From Iris pallida (taxonomy: Eukaryota; Streptophyta; Magnoliopsida; Asparagales; Iridaceae): a stretch of DNA of 64,000 nt. The DNA lies in contig JANAVB010003400.1 of NCBI GenBank assembly GCA_029216955.1, forward strand, positions 18,658,492 to 18,722,491. The letters run 5' to 3'. Numbering within the stretch: the stretch's first letter is position 1; every line of letters begins with the position of its first letter. The notes below the pieces were generated by a model that was not told the DNA's origin, did not search any database, and saw only the letters and a list, made by a program, of their open reading frames with translations. A program made the position numbers and the translations under genes. Below, in pieces: positions 13,379 through 27,100 of this stretch.

Positions 13379-15712
13379 GAGCAAATGGATCCTCGACAGC
13401 GGTTTCTCACAGCACATGACCGGTGACGCTTCATTATTCGTAACACTGTCGAAGAGGAATAAAGAATGATACGTCTCCTTCGGTAATAATTTAAGAGGAT
13501 ACATAATCGGTATCGGTGACATTGGTAAGGCTCCCTATCCAGTGATTAAAGATGTTTGTCTAGTTACCCAGTTAAAACATAATCTGCTCAGCATAAGCCA
13601 TTTAGCTGATCACGGTTATGGTATTAACTTCGTAAAAGATAAATGTACTATAATTGATAGTTCAACTGGTAGTACTATATTTGAAGGTATTAGGGAAGAC
13701 AACATATATGTTTTCTATTTGTTAGAAGATGCTAACAAAGCAGGTAGATGTTTGATGGCCAAAAGCGTTGAGAGTCAACTATGGCAAATGAGACTCGGTC
13801 ATGCAAATATGGATACAATTTCAAGACTATCTACAAAGAAGTTGGTATGAGGTATAAGCCAGTTAGCTGATCACGGTTATGGTATTAACTTCGTAAAAGA
13901 TAAATGTACTATAATTGATAGTTCAACTGGTAGTACTATATTTGAAGGTATTAGGGAAGACAACATATATGTTTTCTATTTGTTGGAAGATGCTAACAAA
14001 GCAAGTAGATGTTTGATGGCCAAAAGCGTTGAGAGTCAACTATGGCAAATGAGACTCGGTCATGCAAATATGGATACAATTTCAAGACTATCTACAAAGA
14101 AGTTGGTACGCGGTATAAGCCAGTTAGCTGATCACGGTTATGGTATTAACTTCGTAAAAGATAAATGTACTATAATTGATAGTTCAACTAGTAGTACTAT
14201 ATTTGAAGGTATTAGGGAAGACAACATATATGTTTTCTATTTGTTGGAAGATGCTAACAAAGCAGGTAGATGTTTGATGGCCAAAAGCGTTGAGAGTCAA
14301 CTATGGCAAATGAGACTCGGTCATGCAAACATGGATACAATTTCAAGACTATCTACAAAGAAGTTGGTACGCGGCTTACCGGATATTTCTTTCAAGAAAG
14401 ATACAGTATGTAGTGAATGTGAAAAGAACAAAGCTACCAAATCCGCATTCAAATCCAAGAACGCTGTAAGTACCACTAGACCTTTACAACTGTTGCATAT
14501 GGACTTATTTGGACCAAGTAGGATTGCTAGTCTAGGTGGTAAGTTATATGTATTTGTCATTGTAGATGATTTTTCTAGATATATATGGGTTTATTTTCTT
14601 GCACGCAAGAACGATACATTATCAGAATTCGTCACCTTTTACAAGAAAGTACAGAATGAAAAAGGGTTCATGATTACTCGCATTCATAGTGATCATGGCG
14701 GCGAATTTGAGAATGCAGAATTCAATCAATTTTGTGACACGCACGATTATCTGCATGAATTATCTTGCCCTAGGACTCTGCAACAAAATGGAGTTGTGGA
14801 ACGTAAGAACAGAACTCTATCTGAAATGGCTAGAGTAATGTTAAATCAGTTTAGTCTACCTAAATACTTATGGGCTGAAGCTGTTAATACAGCATGCTAT
14901 ATTCTCAATAGGGTTCTAATTCGACCTATATCGAAGAAGACTCCCTATGAACTATGGTTTGATAGAACACCAAATGTTTCATATTTCAAGATCATTGGTT
15001 GTAAATGTTTTATTCTTAATACTAAAGATAATTTGAGTAAATTTGATGAAAAGGCCGATGAAGGTATATTTTTAGGTTATGCAGCAAAGAGCAAAGGATA
15101 CAGAGTCTTCAACAAAAGAACTATGATCATCGAAGAATCTATCAATGTCAAGTTTGATGAGCTAAATCAACACTTAGACGATGATGACAATGAAGACTTA
15201 ATTACACCAAGAACAGCTACTGCAAAACCTTCACACAAAGATGCAAAACCATCACATCAGGCATCAGATGAACCTCCAAGCAAAGAAGCCGGAACTAGCA
15301 ATCTTGAGACTACACCAAAAGAGATGAGATTCTTGGCTAATCATCCAAAGGACTTGGTAATTTGTGAGATTACCAAGGGTGTAAGTACTCGTTCCTCGAA
15401 TAAAGATATAGCTTATTGTGTTGCTTTTGTTTCGCAGTTTGAACCCAAAAATATTGATGAAACATGTAGTGATAATTTTTGGTTAGATGCTACACAAAAG
15501 GAATTAAACCAATTTGAACGGAATCAAGTTTGGGAACTTGTTACCAAGCCCATTGATCATCCGGTCATTGGCACCCGATGGGTATTCCGAAATAAACTGA
15601 ACGAGAATGGTTTAGTGACTCATAATAAGGCTCGACTCGTAGCTCAAGGATACAATCAAGAAGAAGGTATCGACTACGATGAGACTTATGCCCCAATTGC
15701 GAGATTAGAATC
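13379..15712 (+). pseudogene. Sirevirus pol, 5' part (protease, integrase, start of RT)
   Basis: The aspartic protease motif WILDSGFSQHMTG is at about 13386-13424. A TGA at 13467 and another at 13848 break the frame. The GAG-pre-integrase domain is present three times in tandem (see repeat 13592-14374). The integrase zinc finger reads LWQMRLGHAN...CSEC, with Gln where copia elements usually have the first His. The core shows the D-D-E residues in HMDLFGP, IHSDHGGEF and NGVVERKN. RT begins (WVFRNK, ARLVAQGYNQ, DETYAPIARLES) and is cut at 15712 by the gypsy element. The other half resumes at 27387. Confidence 0.92.
13592..14374 (+). repeat. Three tandem 261-bp copies inside Sirevirus pol
   Basis: The block starting ATAAGCCA and ending TTGGTACGCGG-type sequence repeats at 261-bp spacing (matching points 13604, 13865 and 14126). 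261 is 87 codons, so the array keeps the reading frame. It covers the end of the protease-integrase linker and the GAG-pre-integrase domain up to LSTKKLVRG. Copies differ at only a few bases. Copy 1 ends in a TGA (13848-13850) where the others read CGC. Confidence 0.95.
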
Positions 15713-18700
15713 TGTCACGCCCCAGAACCAGAATACTGGAGAGCGGGGGAATGACTCAGCCAGCTACGTATTACGGGTAGATGAATACCGTATAATACGA
15801 TCAATGCTGTCTAAAAGACAAGGGGGTGCATACTACATGAAAGTCTCGCTATGGCCACTTCACATCTATTGTCTCAATCATTCAAACAAGAAACAGAAAT
15901 AGAGAACATGTAAGATAAAGCAGTAAGGCGTCCCAAACGCTCAGTCAAAATGTTCTTGATATCTGGCTTTACAAAACATAGCCAGATGATGTAGCAAAGT
16001 ATACACAATTGTTATCAGCTGCAGTCTGACTTAATTACAATTATGCAAAAGTAAGTGCAAGATAATCCGACTAACATGTCGGTGCCAAACGGTAAAGTAT
16101 AAAGTAAATAACAAAACGAGCGGGGAGGTAAGAAACCCACTCGAGTCCTCCTGCGATCATTCCTCTAGTATTGACCATCTTGGAGGTAGAGGTAAGCTGA
16201 GTCCTCGGGGACCGGCTCTAAATCTGGCCATGCAAAACCAGAGAGGTTAGACCTCTAATAGCAAGTACCGCAAGGAAGCACGATATGAGACATTAAACCA
16301 GTAATTAAGAGAATATAATAATAGATCTCTGCTAGCTACTGGGATTCACATAACATCACGACACTTCGAACCAACCTCCCAACCAAACAAGGACAGAAGT
16401 TGGCCCGTCATGTCCTGATGCTCTGATCATCTCAGTTAGGTAACCGAGTAGGTACAATACACAAACAAATCAACTTAAACGGCCATCCAACTCCTACGGC
16501 TTACTACTGTGAGTTCCAAGTTATCCTGGAATTTTGTAATAAAGATTTCTCAGTTCTTACTATGGACAAGCAAGGCTAGTCGATCCAATCAATCAATTGC
16601 GCCAATCATGAATTAGACGAGTCCCAGCAGGACGCCCGTCATCAATATACAATATACAATAAATAGTATAACCGGATACCGCTCCATGCCCGTGTGGCAG
16701 GTTTGCAGTATCTGTGGGGACCAGCCGGCCTGTCGGACACTACTAGTCCCAAGAGGGCTGCCATGTAAGAACTCGGGAATCCATTCTCTCCATGCAATCA
16801 TTATTTTTATTTAACTTAATAGTCTCTACGTTGAGTGAAATCTCATGCCGTGGATCATGGTCATTCGGAATGAGTACTTTCGTACGGGGTACGATATGCA
16901 CAACTCTACAACGATGCCCGTGCGGTTAGGTTGTAGGTCTTACATAGCGTAATGCAACAATCCAAACTAACCACGGAACAATCATGCCTTGACCATAAAG
17001 TACACATGCTTCTTTTATAGTAAAATAAATAAATAAATAAATTGAAGCCTGCATGTGTGCCTGTATGTCAATATTCGGGATTGGCCAATCGATTTCAAAT
17101 ATGAACGTATCTTATTCCATTTAATTCAATAAGACGACTAGCCAGTCTCTTAGTTCCATCTAGGAACGTATGATCAATAATTAATCAAGATAACAATCAA
17201 TGTTAATTAATGCCAAATTCGGGAAATAAATATTGGAAAATAAATAATGATTGAGAAATAAATAATCTCATGCGCTGTGGGAAATGATTGGGGAATAAAT
17301 AAATCTCATGCGCTGTGGGGAATGTTTGAGAAATAAAGAATCTCATGCGCCTGAGGAATGATTGAGAAATAAATAATATCATGCGCTGTGGAAAAGGTTG
17401 GGAAATAAATAATATCATGCGCCTGAGGGAAATGATTGGGAAATAAATAATATCATGCGCCTGAGGGAAATGATTGGGAAATAAATAATATCATGCGCTG
17501 AGGAATAAGATTGGGAAATAAATAATCCATGCGCCTGAGGAATGAGATTGGGAAATAAATAAACTCATGCGCTGTGGGAATGCTAATCCATGCGCTGAGG
17601 AAATGCGGCTGTGAGATGAGATTGGAAAATAAATAATCCATGCGCCTGAGGAATGAGATTGGGAAATAAATAAACTCATGCGCTGTGGGAATGCGGCTGT
17701 GAGATGAGATTGGAAAATAAATAATCCATGCGCCTGAGGAATGAGATTGGGAAATAAATAAACTCATGCGCTGTGGGAAATGCGGCTGTGAGATGAGATT
17801 GGGAAATAAATAAACTCATGCGCTGTGGGAATGCTAATCCATGCGCTGAGGAAATGCGGCTGTGAGATGAGATTGGAAAATAAATAAACTCATGCGCTGT
17901 GGGAATGCTAATCCATGCGCTGAGGAAATGCGGCTGTGAGATGAGATTGGGAAATAAATAATCCATGCGCCTGAGGAATGAGATTGGAAAATAAATAAAC
18001 TCATGCGCTGTGGGAATGCGGTTGTGATATGAGATTGGGAAATAAATAATCCATGCGCCTGAGGAATGAGATTGGGAAATAAATAAACTCATGCGCTGTG
18101 GGAATGCGGCTGTGAGATGAGATTGGGAAATAAATAATCCATGCGCCTGAGGAATGAGATTGGGAAATAAATAAACTCATGCGCTGTGGAAATGCGGCTG
18201 TGAGAAATGAGATTTCATGCGCTGTGGAAGAAAGATTCATGCGGCTGGGACTGTTCTTCTTTTCCAAATTTCTGAGAACAGAACCATGGAAGAGAACCAT
18301 GGAAGCCATTGCTTTCAAGCTCCATAAATCCTTCATCCCAAGCCCAAATATGGACTTCCATAGGTCAAAATTGGGTAGAACGAAATTTTTTACAACATGG
18401 AACCATCAAAACTTGAAGATAACAAAGTTTACTAGATCAAAACCTAAGAAATCCGAAAATGTAACAAACTTAGATCTACAACAAATCAGCCATGGAAATT
18501 GAAAATGCTAAGTACTAAAGAGGCTTAGAATCAAGTAAGGAGGATGATGGAACAATAATAATGGGGATCCATCAAGAAGCAAGTTGGCACTTGCCTTGCT
18601 CTCCTAGGTTGGTGGGAGAGTTATGAGAAAGAAGAAGATAAATGAGAAGAAGTAATGAAGAGAGAGAAATGGTTTGGGGCTTTTAAATGAAGGAGTGGTG

Positions 18701-18947
18701 GTAGGTGGGGGGTTTATTTCGGTTCATGATGAACCAACATAATTAAACCAATCTGAGCTGAACCCATAGCAAAGCTAAAGCAGAGTATAAAAGCAGAAAG
18801 TAAAGTACAGAAATGAAATTGCAGGAAATTAATTAACATAAAATTAAAGGAATTTAAATACAGAGCAATACATGATAAATATAAAACATTTACATTTAAA
18901 CAGTACATGCATTCTAAAAATACGTATTCTGGGAATGGAAAGTGACA
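15713..18947 (-). repeat. Gypsy element 3' LTR (3235 bp)
   Basis: It begins TGTCACGCCCCAGAACC on the plus strand and ends GGAAAGTGACA. It contains a roughly 1-kb minisatellite (17224-18240). Sense orientation is minus. Confidence 0.93.
17224..18240. repeat. LTR minisatellite, AAATAAATAA..CATGCGC units (left copy)
   Basis: Tandem units of about 37 and 50 bp alternate into a higher-order unit of about 88 bp. Each unit carries GGGAAATAAATAA followed by CATGCGC and a G-rich half. Translation gives repetitive FISQSHSSGAW-like peptides in several frames, which are artefacts. The right LTR carries the matching array. Confidence 0.93.
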
Positions 18948-18963
18948 TCTCTACCCTCCTTAG
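18948..18963 (-). promoter_or_regulatory. Polypurine tract of the gypsy element
   Basis: On the minus strand the bases just before the 3' LTR read AAGGAGGGTAGAGA, a purine tract suited to prime plus-strand DNA synthesis. Confidence 0.8.
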
Positions 18964-19178
18964 AAAAATTTCGTCCTCGAAATTTCAAATCCAAGCATGA
19001 TAGAAACATCAGAGCTGAACTACTCTAGGTATAAGCAATTTAAGTAAGCAATCATTCTACAATGTCAATAGTATGTAACATATCTATGTTGAACATTCTA
19101 CGATACCAAGCAATTCTACTCGTAAGGTGGCAAGCATGAGGAGTTAAGACAATCAAGGTATACAGAAAGAGATATACC

Positions 19179-22100
19179 TTATGAGTCAAACAGGTGCGGA
19201 TACCGTGATCGGATATCATCCTCACGTTCCCACGTTGACTCCCCTAAAGAGTGATGACCCCAAGCAACCCGGACAAGGCTAATTGTTCGGTTCTTGAGTA
19301 TCTTCTCTCTTCGGTCCAAAATAGACACAGGCTGTTCCTCGTAAGACAGGTTGGTACCAACAACCAGCTCAGAATGATCAAGAATATGGCTTGGGTCTGA
19401 TACATACCTTCGCAACTGAGATACATGAAATACGTCATACACCTCTCGTAACGAAGGTGGAAGGGATAAACGATAAGCAACATCGCCTATCCTCTCAAGA
19501 ATAACAAATGGGCCTACGTACCGCGGACTCAACTTCCCACGAACGCCAAACCTAATGACCCCACGGGTAGGTGAGATCCGCAAGAACACGTAGTCCCCAA
19601 CAGAAAACTCTAGCGGCCTACGATGCTGGTCCGCCCAATGACGATGCCGATCCTGTGCAACTCGAAGTCGCTCTCTAATTCCTTTGACTAATTCAACTGT
19701 CTGAACAATCATTTCCGGGCCTAACATCTTTCTCTCCCCGATATCATCCCATGCTAGTGGCGACCTACACTTCTTACCATATAGTGCTTCAAACGGCGCC
19801 ATCTGGATACTGGCTTGATAACTGTTGTTATAAGAAAACTCAACTAAGTGCAGGTGGCTCTCCCAAGATCCTCCAAAATCTAGGGTGCAAGCTCGCAACA
19901 TATCTTCTAGGGTCTGAATTGTTCTTTCTGATTGCCCGTCCGTCTGTGGATGGTAAGCCGTGCTAAATCTTAACTTGGTACCCAAGCTATGATGTAAGCT
20001 CTTCCAAAAATGTGATATAAAATGGGTATCTCTGTCTGAGACAATACTGACTGGAACCCTATGCTGCCTGACTATCTGCTGCATATACAACTCTGCCAAC
20101 TTCTTCGTAGATTGACCTACTCTGAAAGGAAGAAAGTGTGCCACCTTTGTAAGCCGATCTACTATCACCCAAATAGCATTTTTACCACTTGGTGATCTTG
20201 GTAAACCGGTCACAAAGTCCATTGTAATATGTTCTCACTTCCATTCCGGGATAGGAAGCGGTTGCAATAACCCAGCTGGCCTCTGCTGTTCTGCCTTCAC
20301 TTGCTGACATACCAAGCAACGGGAAACAAATCTAGCTATCTCCCTCTTCATCCCATTCCACCAGAAGTGCTGCTTGATATCTTGGTACATCTTGGTCCCT
20401 CCAGGGTGAATAGAATACTGAGAGCTGTGAGCTTCTGCCATAACCTCCTGTCTGATATCTTCACTAGGCACACATAGACGTGACCCAAACCTAAGTGTAC
20501 CATCTTCATGAATTCTCATCTCCTTCCTGAGTCCTGACTCACATTCTGTCCTAAGCTTCTGAATCCTTGGGTCTTGTGCCTGAGCTGCCTTGATCCTATC
20601 TACCAAGTTGGATTGAACTTGTAGACTCGCCAGAACTCCTACATCACTAGGAAGTAAAACCTCGATGTCCATCTTCTGAAGGTCTTCTAAGATATGCTTC
20701 TGTGTTGTTAACATAAATGCGCCGCCTCTCCTGCTGAGAGCGTCTACTACCACATTAGCCTTGCCTGGATGATACTGAAGCTCCACGTCATAGTCCTTAA
20801 TCAACTCCAACCATCTTCTCTGCCTCATGTTCAGTTCTTTCTGAGTAAAAATGTACTTCAGACTTTTGTGGTCTGTGTACATGTCCACTCGATCACCATA
20901 TAAGTAATGCCTCCATAGCTTCAAAGCAAATACTACTGCCGCCAACTCCAAATCATGAGTTGGATAATTCTTCTCGTGGTCCCAAAGTTGCCTAGATGCG
21001 TATGCTATCACCTTCCCATGCTGCATGAGGACACATCCAAGTCCTTTACCTGACGCATCACAATAAACGGTAAAACCTCCGGGTCCAACTGGCAATGTAA
21101 GAATAGGCGCTGATATCAACTTCTGCTTCAGATTCTCAAATGATGTCTGGCATTCTGCCGACCAGACGAATGGTACATCCTTCCGTGTCAAGCGGGTCAT
21201 GGGTGCTGAAAGCCTTGCTAAGTCTGATACAAACCTTCTGTAATATCCTGCCAATCCCAAGAAACTCCGTACATCTGCTACGGTCTTGGGTACTGGCCAA
21301 CTCTCTACTGCTTCTACCTTCTTGGGATCTACTGCTACTCCAGCTCCTGATATGATATGACCCAAAGATGAAATATGATTCGTCCAGAACTCACACTTGC
21401 TGAGCTTGGCATACAACTGGTTCTCTCTCAAAACCTGTAACACTTTCCTGAGGTGGTCTTCATGCTCCTCTTCACTAGCAGAGTATACGAGAATGTCGTC
21501 AAGAAACACAACGACAAACTGATCTAAGTATGGCATAAAGATGCGGTTCATCAAATCCATAAATATTGCTGGAGCATTGGTCAAACCAAACGGCATTACT
21601 AAGAATTCATAATGCCCATACTTCGACCTGAATGTTGTCTTGGGAATGTCCTCCTTTCGAACCCTCACTTGATGATACCCTGAACGAAGATCTATCTTGG
21701 AGAAAACTCTAGCTTTGCTCAACTGATCAAATAAGTCGTCGATCCTTGGTAATGGGTACTTGTTCTTTACTGTCGCCGCGTTAAGCTTCCTGTAATCAAT
21801 GCACAGTCTGGACGACCCATCCTTCTTTCCCACAAGTACCACTGGTGCTGCCCATGGTGATATGCTAGCTTGGATGAACTTCTTCTCCTTCAGTTCCTCT
21901 ATGTGTTGATATACCTTAGCCTGCTCCGAGTCCGCCATTCTGTAAACTCGATCTGATATCGGTTTAGTTCCAGGTGCCAATTCTATGCTGAACTCAATAT
22001 CTCTAACTGGTGGCAGACATGGAAGTTATTCAGGAAATACGTCTAGAAACTCTTCAACTACCTTCGGAACTTGAACTTCTTCCATTGTCGTTATTACTCC

Positions 22101-24032
22101 CTGCTCTTGTTGAGTTGCCTCTGATCTGACTAAGGTGAATCTCTTCATGCCTGGGATATCAAAAGATACAATCCCTCTACGACAATCTATCGTCGCATGA
22201 CTGTCATTCAGCCAATCCATGCCTAAGATAACGTCGAAATTTCCAACAGGAAATTCTATCAACCGGGCGGGTAAGGAATGCCCGCAAACTACAATGCCAC
22301 ATGCTAGAATAACTCTACTAACTCCTACGAGCCCATTACCAGTGAGTATATTTAACCTCCCTGGCAATGCCTCGAATTCTATTCCTAGCCGTGTTGCAAA
22401 TTATGCAGATATAAATGAGTGCGATGCTCCCGAATCAAACAATGCTACTGCGGGATAAGAGGCGACGAGAATGTTACCTGCCACAACATCTCCTGATGCC
22501 AATGCCTTTTCCAAGGACAGAGTGAATGCCTGCCCTCGACCTCCTTGCTGGTTCCCATGCTGTGGCCTAGCCTGGTGCTGTCGCTGGCCCCTGCCTTGGT
22601 GATGCTGGGGTGGTCTATGCTGGTGTTGCTGCATCGGCGGTCCCTGCTGCCGAAACATCTGAGCCTGTGGCATTAACGGACGCAGGGCCAATGGTCTCAC
22701 TGCCACTGTAGGTCCTCGATACTGCCCTGTCCCTGGTGCTGGCAGAGCAGGAAACTGCTGTACTGGTACTCCTGACTTCGAATTCATGGGACATGTGGTA
22801 ATCCGATGATCTGGATTTCCACATATCAAATACAGTCTGTTCAATGTCCGATACACATCTCTAGTATGCCCTATCTTCCCGCAATAAGTGCAGCCCGCTG
22901 GAGGTTGCTGGTTCTTTCTCTGTTGCTGTTGCTGCTGCCTGGGTGGTGGTGCTAGCCCTCGCATTGCCACATCGTGAATGCAAATACCAAGGGATGGTGC
23001 TGTTGTTCGGGGCGCTGCTCCCCCTCCTCCTTCAATCTGACTGTGAGATCTCTTCTGACCTCCAGTCCTCGCCGTGATTCTCTGAATGGTGATCTCATGC
23101 CTTCGGATCGCCGTCAATACTTCGTCAAAAGTCTGGTAGTTGTGCCCTTCTATCAATTGCAAGAGCTCAAGGTGAAACCCTTGCTGGAACCTCATAGCCC
23201 TCTGGCTCTCTGTTGCTACCATCTCTGGGGCGAACCTGCTCAATCTGCAGAACTCTGCTGCATAGGCATCTACCGTCTTGCCGGCCTGCTTGAGGTTGAT
23301 AAACTTCTGTTGTAGCTCAAACTGCGCCACAATCCCATAGTACTTCGTCTTAAACCTTGCAGTAAAATCGTCCCAAGCAACAGGACGTCTGATGCCCACT
23401 TCCTCTGATTCCCACCAATCACGTGCGAGATCCTGAAGTAACAACTTCACTTGATCCACACGTTCTTCTGCCGACACCTTAGCTGCTTACAGAATAGCCT
23501 CAATATCCTTAAGCCACGTATCTGCTGAGATGGCATCTTCCGTGCCCTCGAAACGACGGGGGTTGAACTTGCAAAACCTGGCTGACGCTCCTGAATCTGT
23601 CCTTGCCCCTCTTTCCAAAGCTGTCTGCAATCCTTGGTTAAGTAGTACATTCTGCTCTTGTAACTGAGCGTGCATACGCTGCTGGGCTAACATCTGATGT
23701 TGCTGAGTAGCCATCATCCCTCTCATGATCTCCAGAAGGGCTGGTGTGTCTACTCCCACAGGGGTAGGTAGAACTGTTGGTAGTGGTGGAACATCCGGAT
23801 ACTGCGATCCAGCTGCTGCTTCCACTATCACTTCTTCTTGAATAGCCTCTTGAGTTAGTACCGGCCCTTGTTGCTGACCAACATGGTCAGGTTGTCCGTG
23901 CTGCTCTTGTTGTTGTTGTTGTTGTCCAGTCCTGGCAGATGCGGACGAAGTGCCCCTAAGAAAAGGGACAAAAGAACAATCAAACGATCGGACAGGAAAG
24001 ATCAATGAAGTCAAAGGATACCGGAATGTCAA
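19179..24032 (-). pseudogene. Gypsy gag-pol polyprotein with four in-frame stops
   Basis: One continuous 1617-codon frame runs from 24032 to 19179, broken only by stops at 23487, 22401, 22026 and 20235 with no frameshift. Domains in order: gag (retrotrans_gag, about 23470-23080), two CCHC knuckles near 22880-22790, protease DSGASHSFIS (about 22430-22404), RT with FLDDILVYS (about 21510-21484), RNase H ([21 protein letters not shown]-like VDALSR), integrase HHCC ([16 protein letters not shown]), D-D-E core (MDFVTGLP, VSDRDTHF, SERTIQTLED) and a C-terminal chromodomain ending ESTWEREDDIRSRYPHLF. Each knuckle has one Cys replaced by Tyr. The stop at 20235 is TGA where the family has Trp. Confidence 0.95.
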
Positions 24033-24152
24033 GCTAGAGTCGAGAGTAACGGATCATGAGATCAAGAGTGAACATGCGTGATTGAGACATCCTATAAATT
24101 AAAACACCCCACAAGTCTGAAATTAGACCAGCATGGGCCACCACTAAAACCT
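24033..24152 (-). other. Gypsy 5' leader
   Basis: Between the 5' LTR (right) and the gag start. I could not match a tRNA-iMet PBS next to the LTR. The minus-strand sequence after the LTR reads AGGTTTTAGTGGTGGCCC, so the primer tRNA is unassigned. Confidence 0.6.
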
Positions 24153-27100
24153 TGTCACGCCCCAGAACCAGAATACTGGAGAGCGGGGGAATGACTCAGC
24201 CAGCTACGTATTACGGGTAGATGAATACCGTATAATACGATCAATGCTGTCTAAAAGACAAGGGGGTGCATACTACATGAAAGTCTCGCTATGGTCACTT
24301 CACATCTATTGTCTCAATCATTCAAACAAGAAACAGAAATAAGAACATGTAAGATAAAGCAGTAAGGCGTCCCAAACGCTCAGTCAAAATGTTCTTGATA
24401 TCTGGCTTTACAAAACATAGCCAGATGATGTAGCAAAGTATACACAATTGTTATCAGCTGCAGTCTGACTTAATTACAATTATGCAAAAGTAAGTGCAAG
24501 ACAATCAGACTAACATGTCGGTGCCAAACGGCAAAGTATAAAGTAAATAACAAAACGAGCGGGGAGGTAAGGAACCCACTCGAGTCCTCCTGCGATCATC
24601 CCTCTAGTATTGACCATCTTGGAGGTAGAGGTAAGCTGAGTCCTCGGGGACCGACTCTAAATCTGGCCATGCAAAACCAGAGAGGTTAGACCTCTAATAG
24701 CAAGTACCGCAAGGAAGCACGATATGAGACATTAAACCAGTAATTAAGAGAATATAATAATAGATCTCTGCTAGCTACTGGGATTCACATAACATCACGA
24801 CACTTCGAACCAACCTCCCAACCAAACAAGGACAGAAGTTGGCCCGTCATGTCCTGATGCTCTGATCATCTCAGTTAGGTAACAGAGTAGGTACAATACA
24901 CAAACAAATCAACTTAAACGGCCATCCAACTCCTACGGCTTACTACTGTGAGTTCCAAATTATCCTGGAATTTTGCAATAAAGATTTCTCAGTTCTTACT
25001 ATGGACAAGCAAGGCTAGTCGATCCAATCAATCAATTGCGCCAATCATGAATTAGACGAGTCCCAGCAGGACGCCCGTCATCAATATACAATATACAATA
25101 AATAGTATAACCAGATACCGCTCCATGCCCGTGTGGCAGGTTTGCAGTATCTATGGGGACCAGCCGGCCTGTCGGGCACTACTAGTCCCAAGAGGGCTGC
25201 CATGTAAGAACTCGGGAATCCATTCTCTCCATGCAATCATTATTTTTATTTAACTTAATAGTCTCTACGTTGAGTGAAATCTCATGCCGTGGATCATGGT
25301 CATTCGGAATGAGTACTTTCGTACGGGGTACGATATGCACAACTCTACAATGATGCCCGTGCGGTTAGGTTGTAGGTCTTACATAGCGTAATGCAATAAT
25401 CCAAACTAACCACGGAACAATCATGCCTTGACCATAAAGTACACATGCTTCTTTTATAGTAAAAAAAATAAATAAATAAATTGAAGCCTGCATGTGTGCC
25501 TGTATGTCAATATTCGGGATTGGCCAATCGATTTCAAATATGAACGTGTCTTTTTCCATTTAATTCAATAAGACGACTAGCCAGTCTCTTAGTACCATCT
25601 AGGAACGCATGATCAATAATTAATCAAGATAACAATCAATGTTAATTAATGCCAAATTCGGGAAATAAACATTGGGAAATAAATAATGATTAGGAAATAA
25701 AAAATCTCATGCGCTGTGGGAAATGATTGGGGAATAAATAAATCTCATGCGCTGTGGGAAATGTTTGGGAAATAAAGAATCTCATGCGCCTGAGGAATGA
25801 TTGGGAAATAAATAATATCATGCGCTGTGGGAAAGGTTGGGAAATAAATAATATCATGCGCCTGAGGGAAATGATTGGGAAATAAATAATATCATGCGCC
25901 TGAGGGAAATGATTGGGAAATAAATAATATCATGCGCTGAGGAATAAGATTGGGAAATAAATAATCCATGCGCCTGAGGAATGAGATTGAGAAATAAATA
26001 AACTCATGCGTTGTGGGAATGCTAATCCATGCGCTAAGGAAATGCGGCTGTGAGATGAGATTGGAAAATAAATAATCCATGCGCCTGAGGAATGAGATTG
26101 GGAAATAAATAAACTCATGCGCTGTGGGAATGCGGCTGTGAGATGAGATTGGGAAATAAATAATCCATGCGCCTGAGGAATGAGATTGGAAAATAAATAA
26201 ACTCATGCGCTGTGGGAAATGCGGCTGTGAGATGAGATTGGGAAATAAATAAACTCATGCGCTATAGGAATGCTAATCCATGCGCTGAGGAAATACGGCT
26301 GTGAGATGAGATTGGGAAATAAATAAACTCATGCGCTGTGGGAATGCTAATCCATGCGCTGAGAAAATGCGGCTGTGAGATGAGATTGGGAAATAAATAA
26401 TTCATGCGCCTGAGGAATGAGATTGGGAAATAAATAAACTCATGCGCTGTGGGAATACGGCTGTGATATAAGATTGGGAAATAAATAATTCATGCGCCTG
26501 AGGAATGAGATTGGGAAATAAATAAACTCATGCGCTGTGGGAATGCGGCTGTGAGATGAGATTGGAAAATAAATAATCCATGCGCCTGAGGAATGAGATT
26601 GGAAAATAAATAAACTCATGCGCTGTGGGAATACGGCTGTGAGAAATGAGATTTCATGCGCTGTGGAAGAAAGATTCATGCGGCTGGGACTGTTCTTCTT
26701 CTCCAAATTTCTGAGAACAGAACCATGGAAGAGAACCATGGAAGCCATTGCTTTCAAGCTCCATAAATCCTTCATCCCAAGCCCAAATATGGACTTCCAT
26801 AGGTCAAAATTGGATAGAACGAAATTCTCTACAACATGGAACCATCAAAACTTGAAGATAACAAAGTTTACTAGATCAAAACCTAAGAAATCCGAAAATG
26901 TAACAAACTTAGATCTACAACAAATCAGCCATGGAAATTGAAAATGCTAAGTACTAAAGAGGCTTAGAATCAAGTAAGGAGGATGATGGAACAATAATAA
27001 TGGGGATCCATCAAGAAGCAAGTTGGCACTTGCCTTGCTCTCCTAGGTTGGTGGAAGAGTTATGAGGAAGAAGAAGATAAATGAGAAGAAGTAATGAAGA

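Noticed and set aside
13379..13541. Programmed frameshift between gag and pol in the Sirevirus
   Set aside because: No clear slippery site was identified and other lesions nearby suggest plain decay; left undecided rather than claimed.
17224..18240. CRISPR-like regular repeats
   Set aside because: Units are adjacent without unique spacers, lie inside an LTR and the genome is a plant.
17203..18336. Open frames of 60-138 codons with FISQSHSSGAW-like repeats
   Set aside because: They are translations of the LTR minisatellite, and the same frames appear in the other LTR at 25892-26775.
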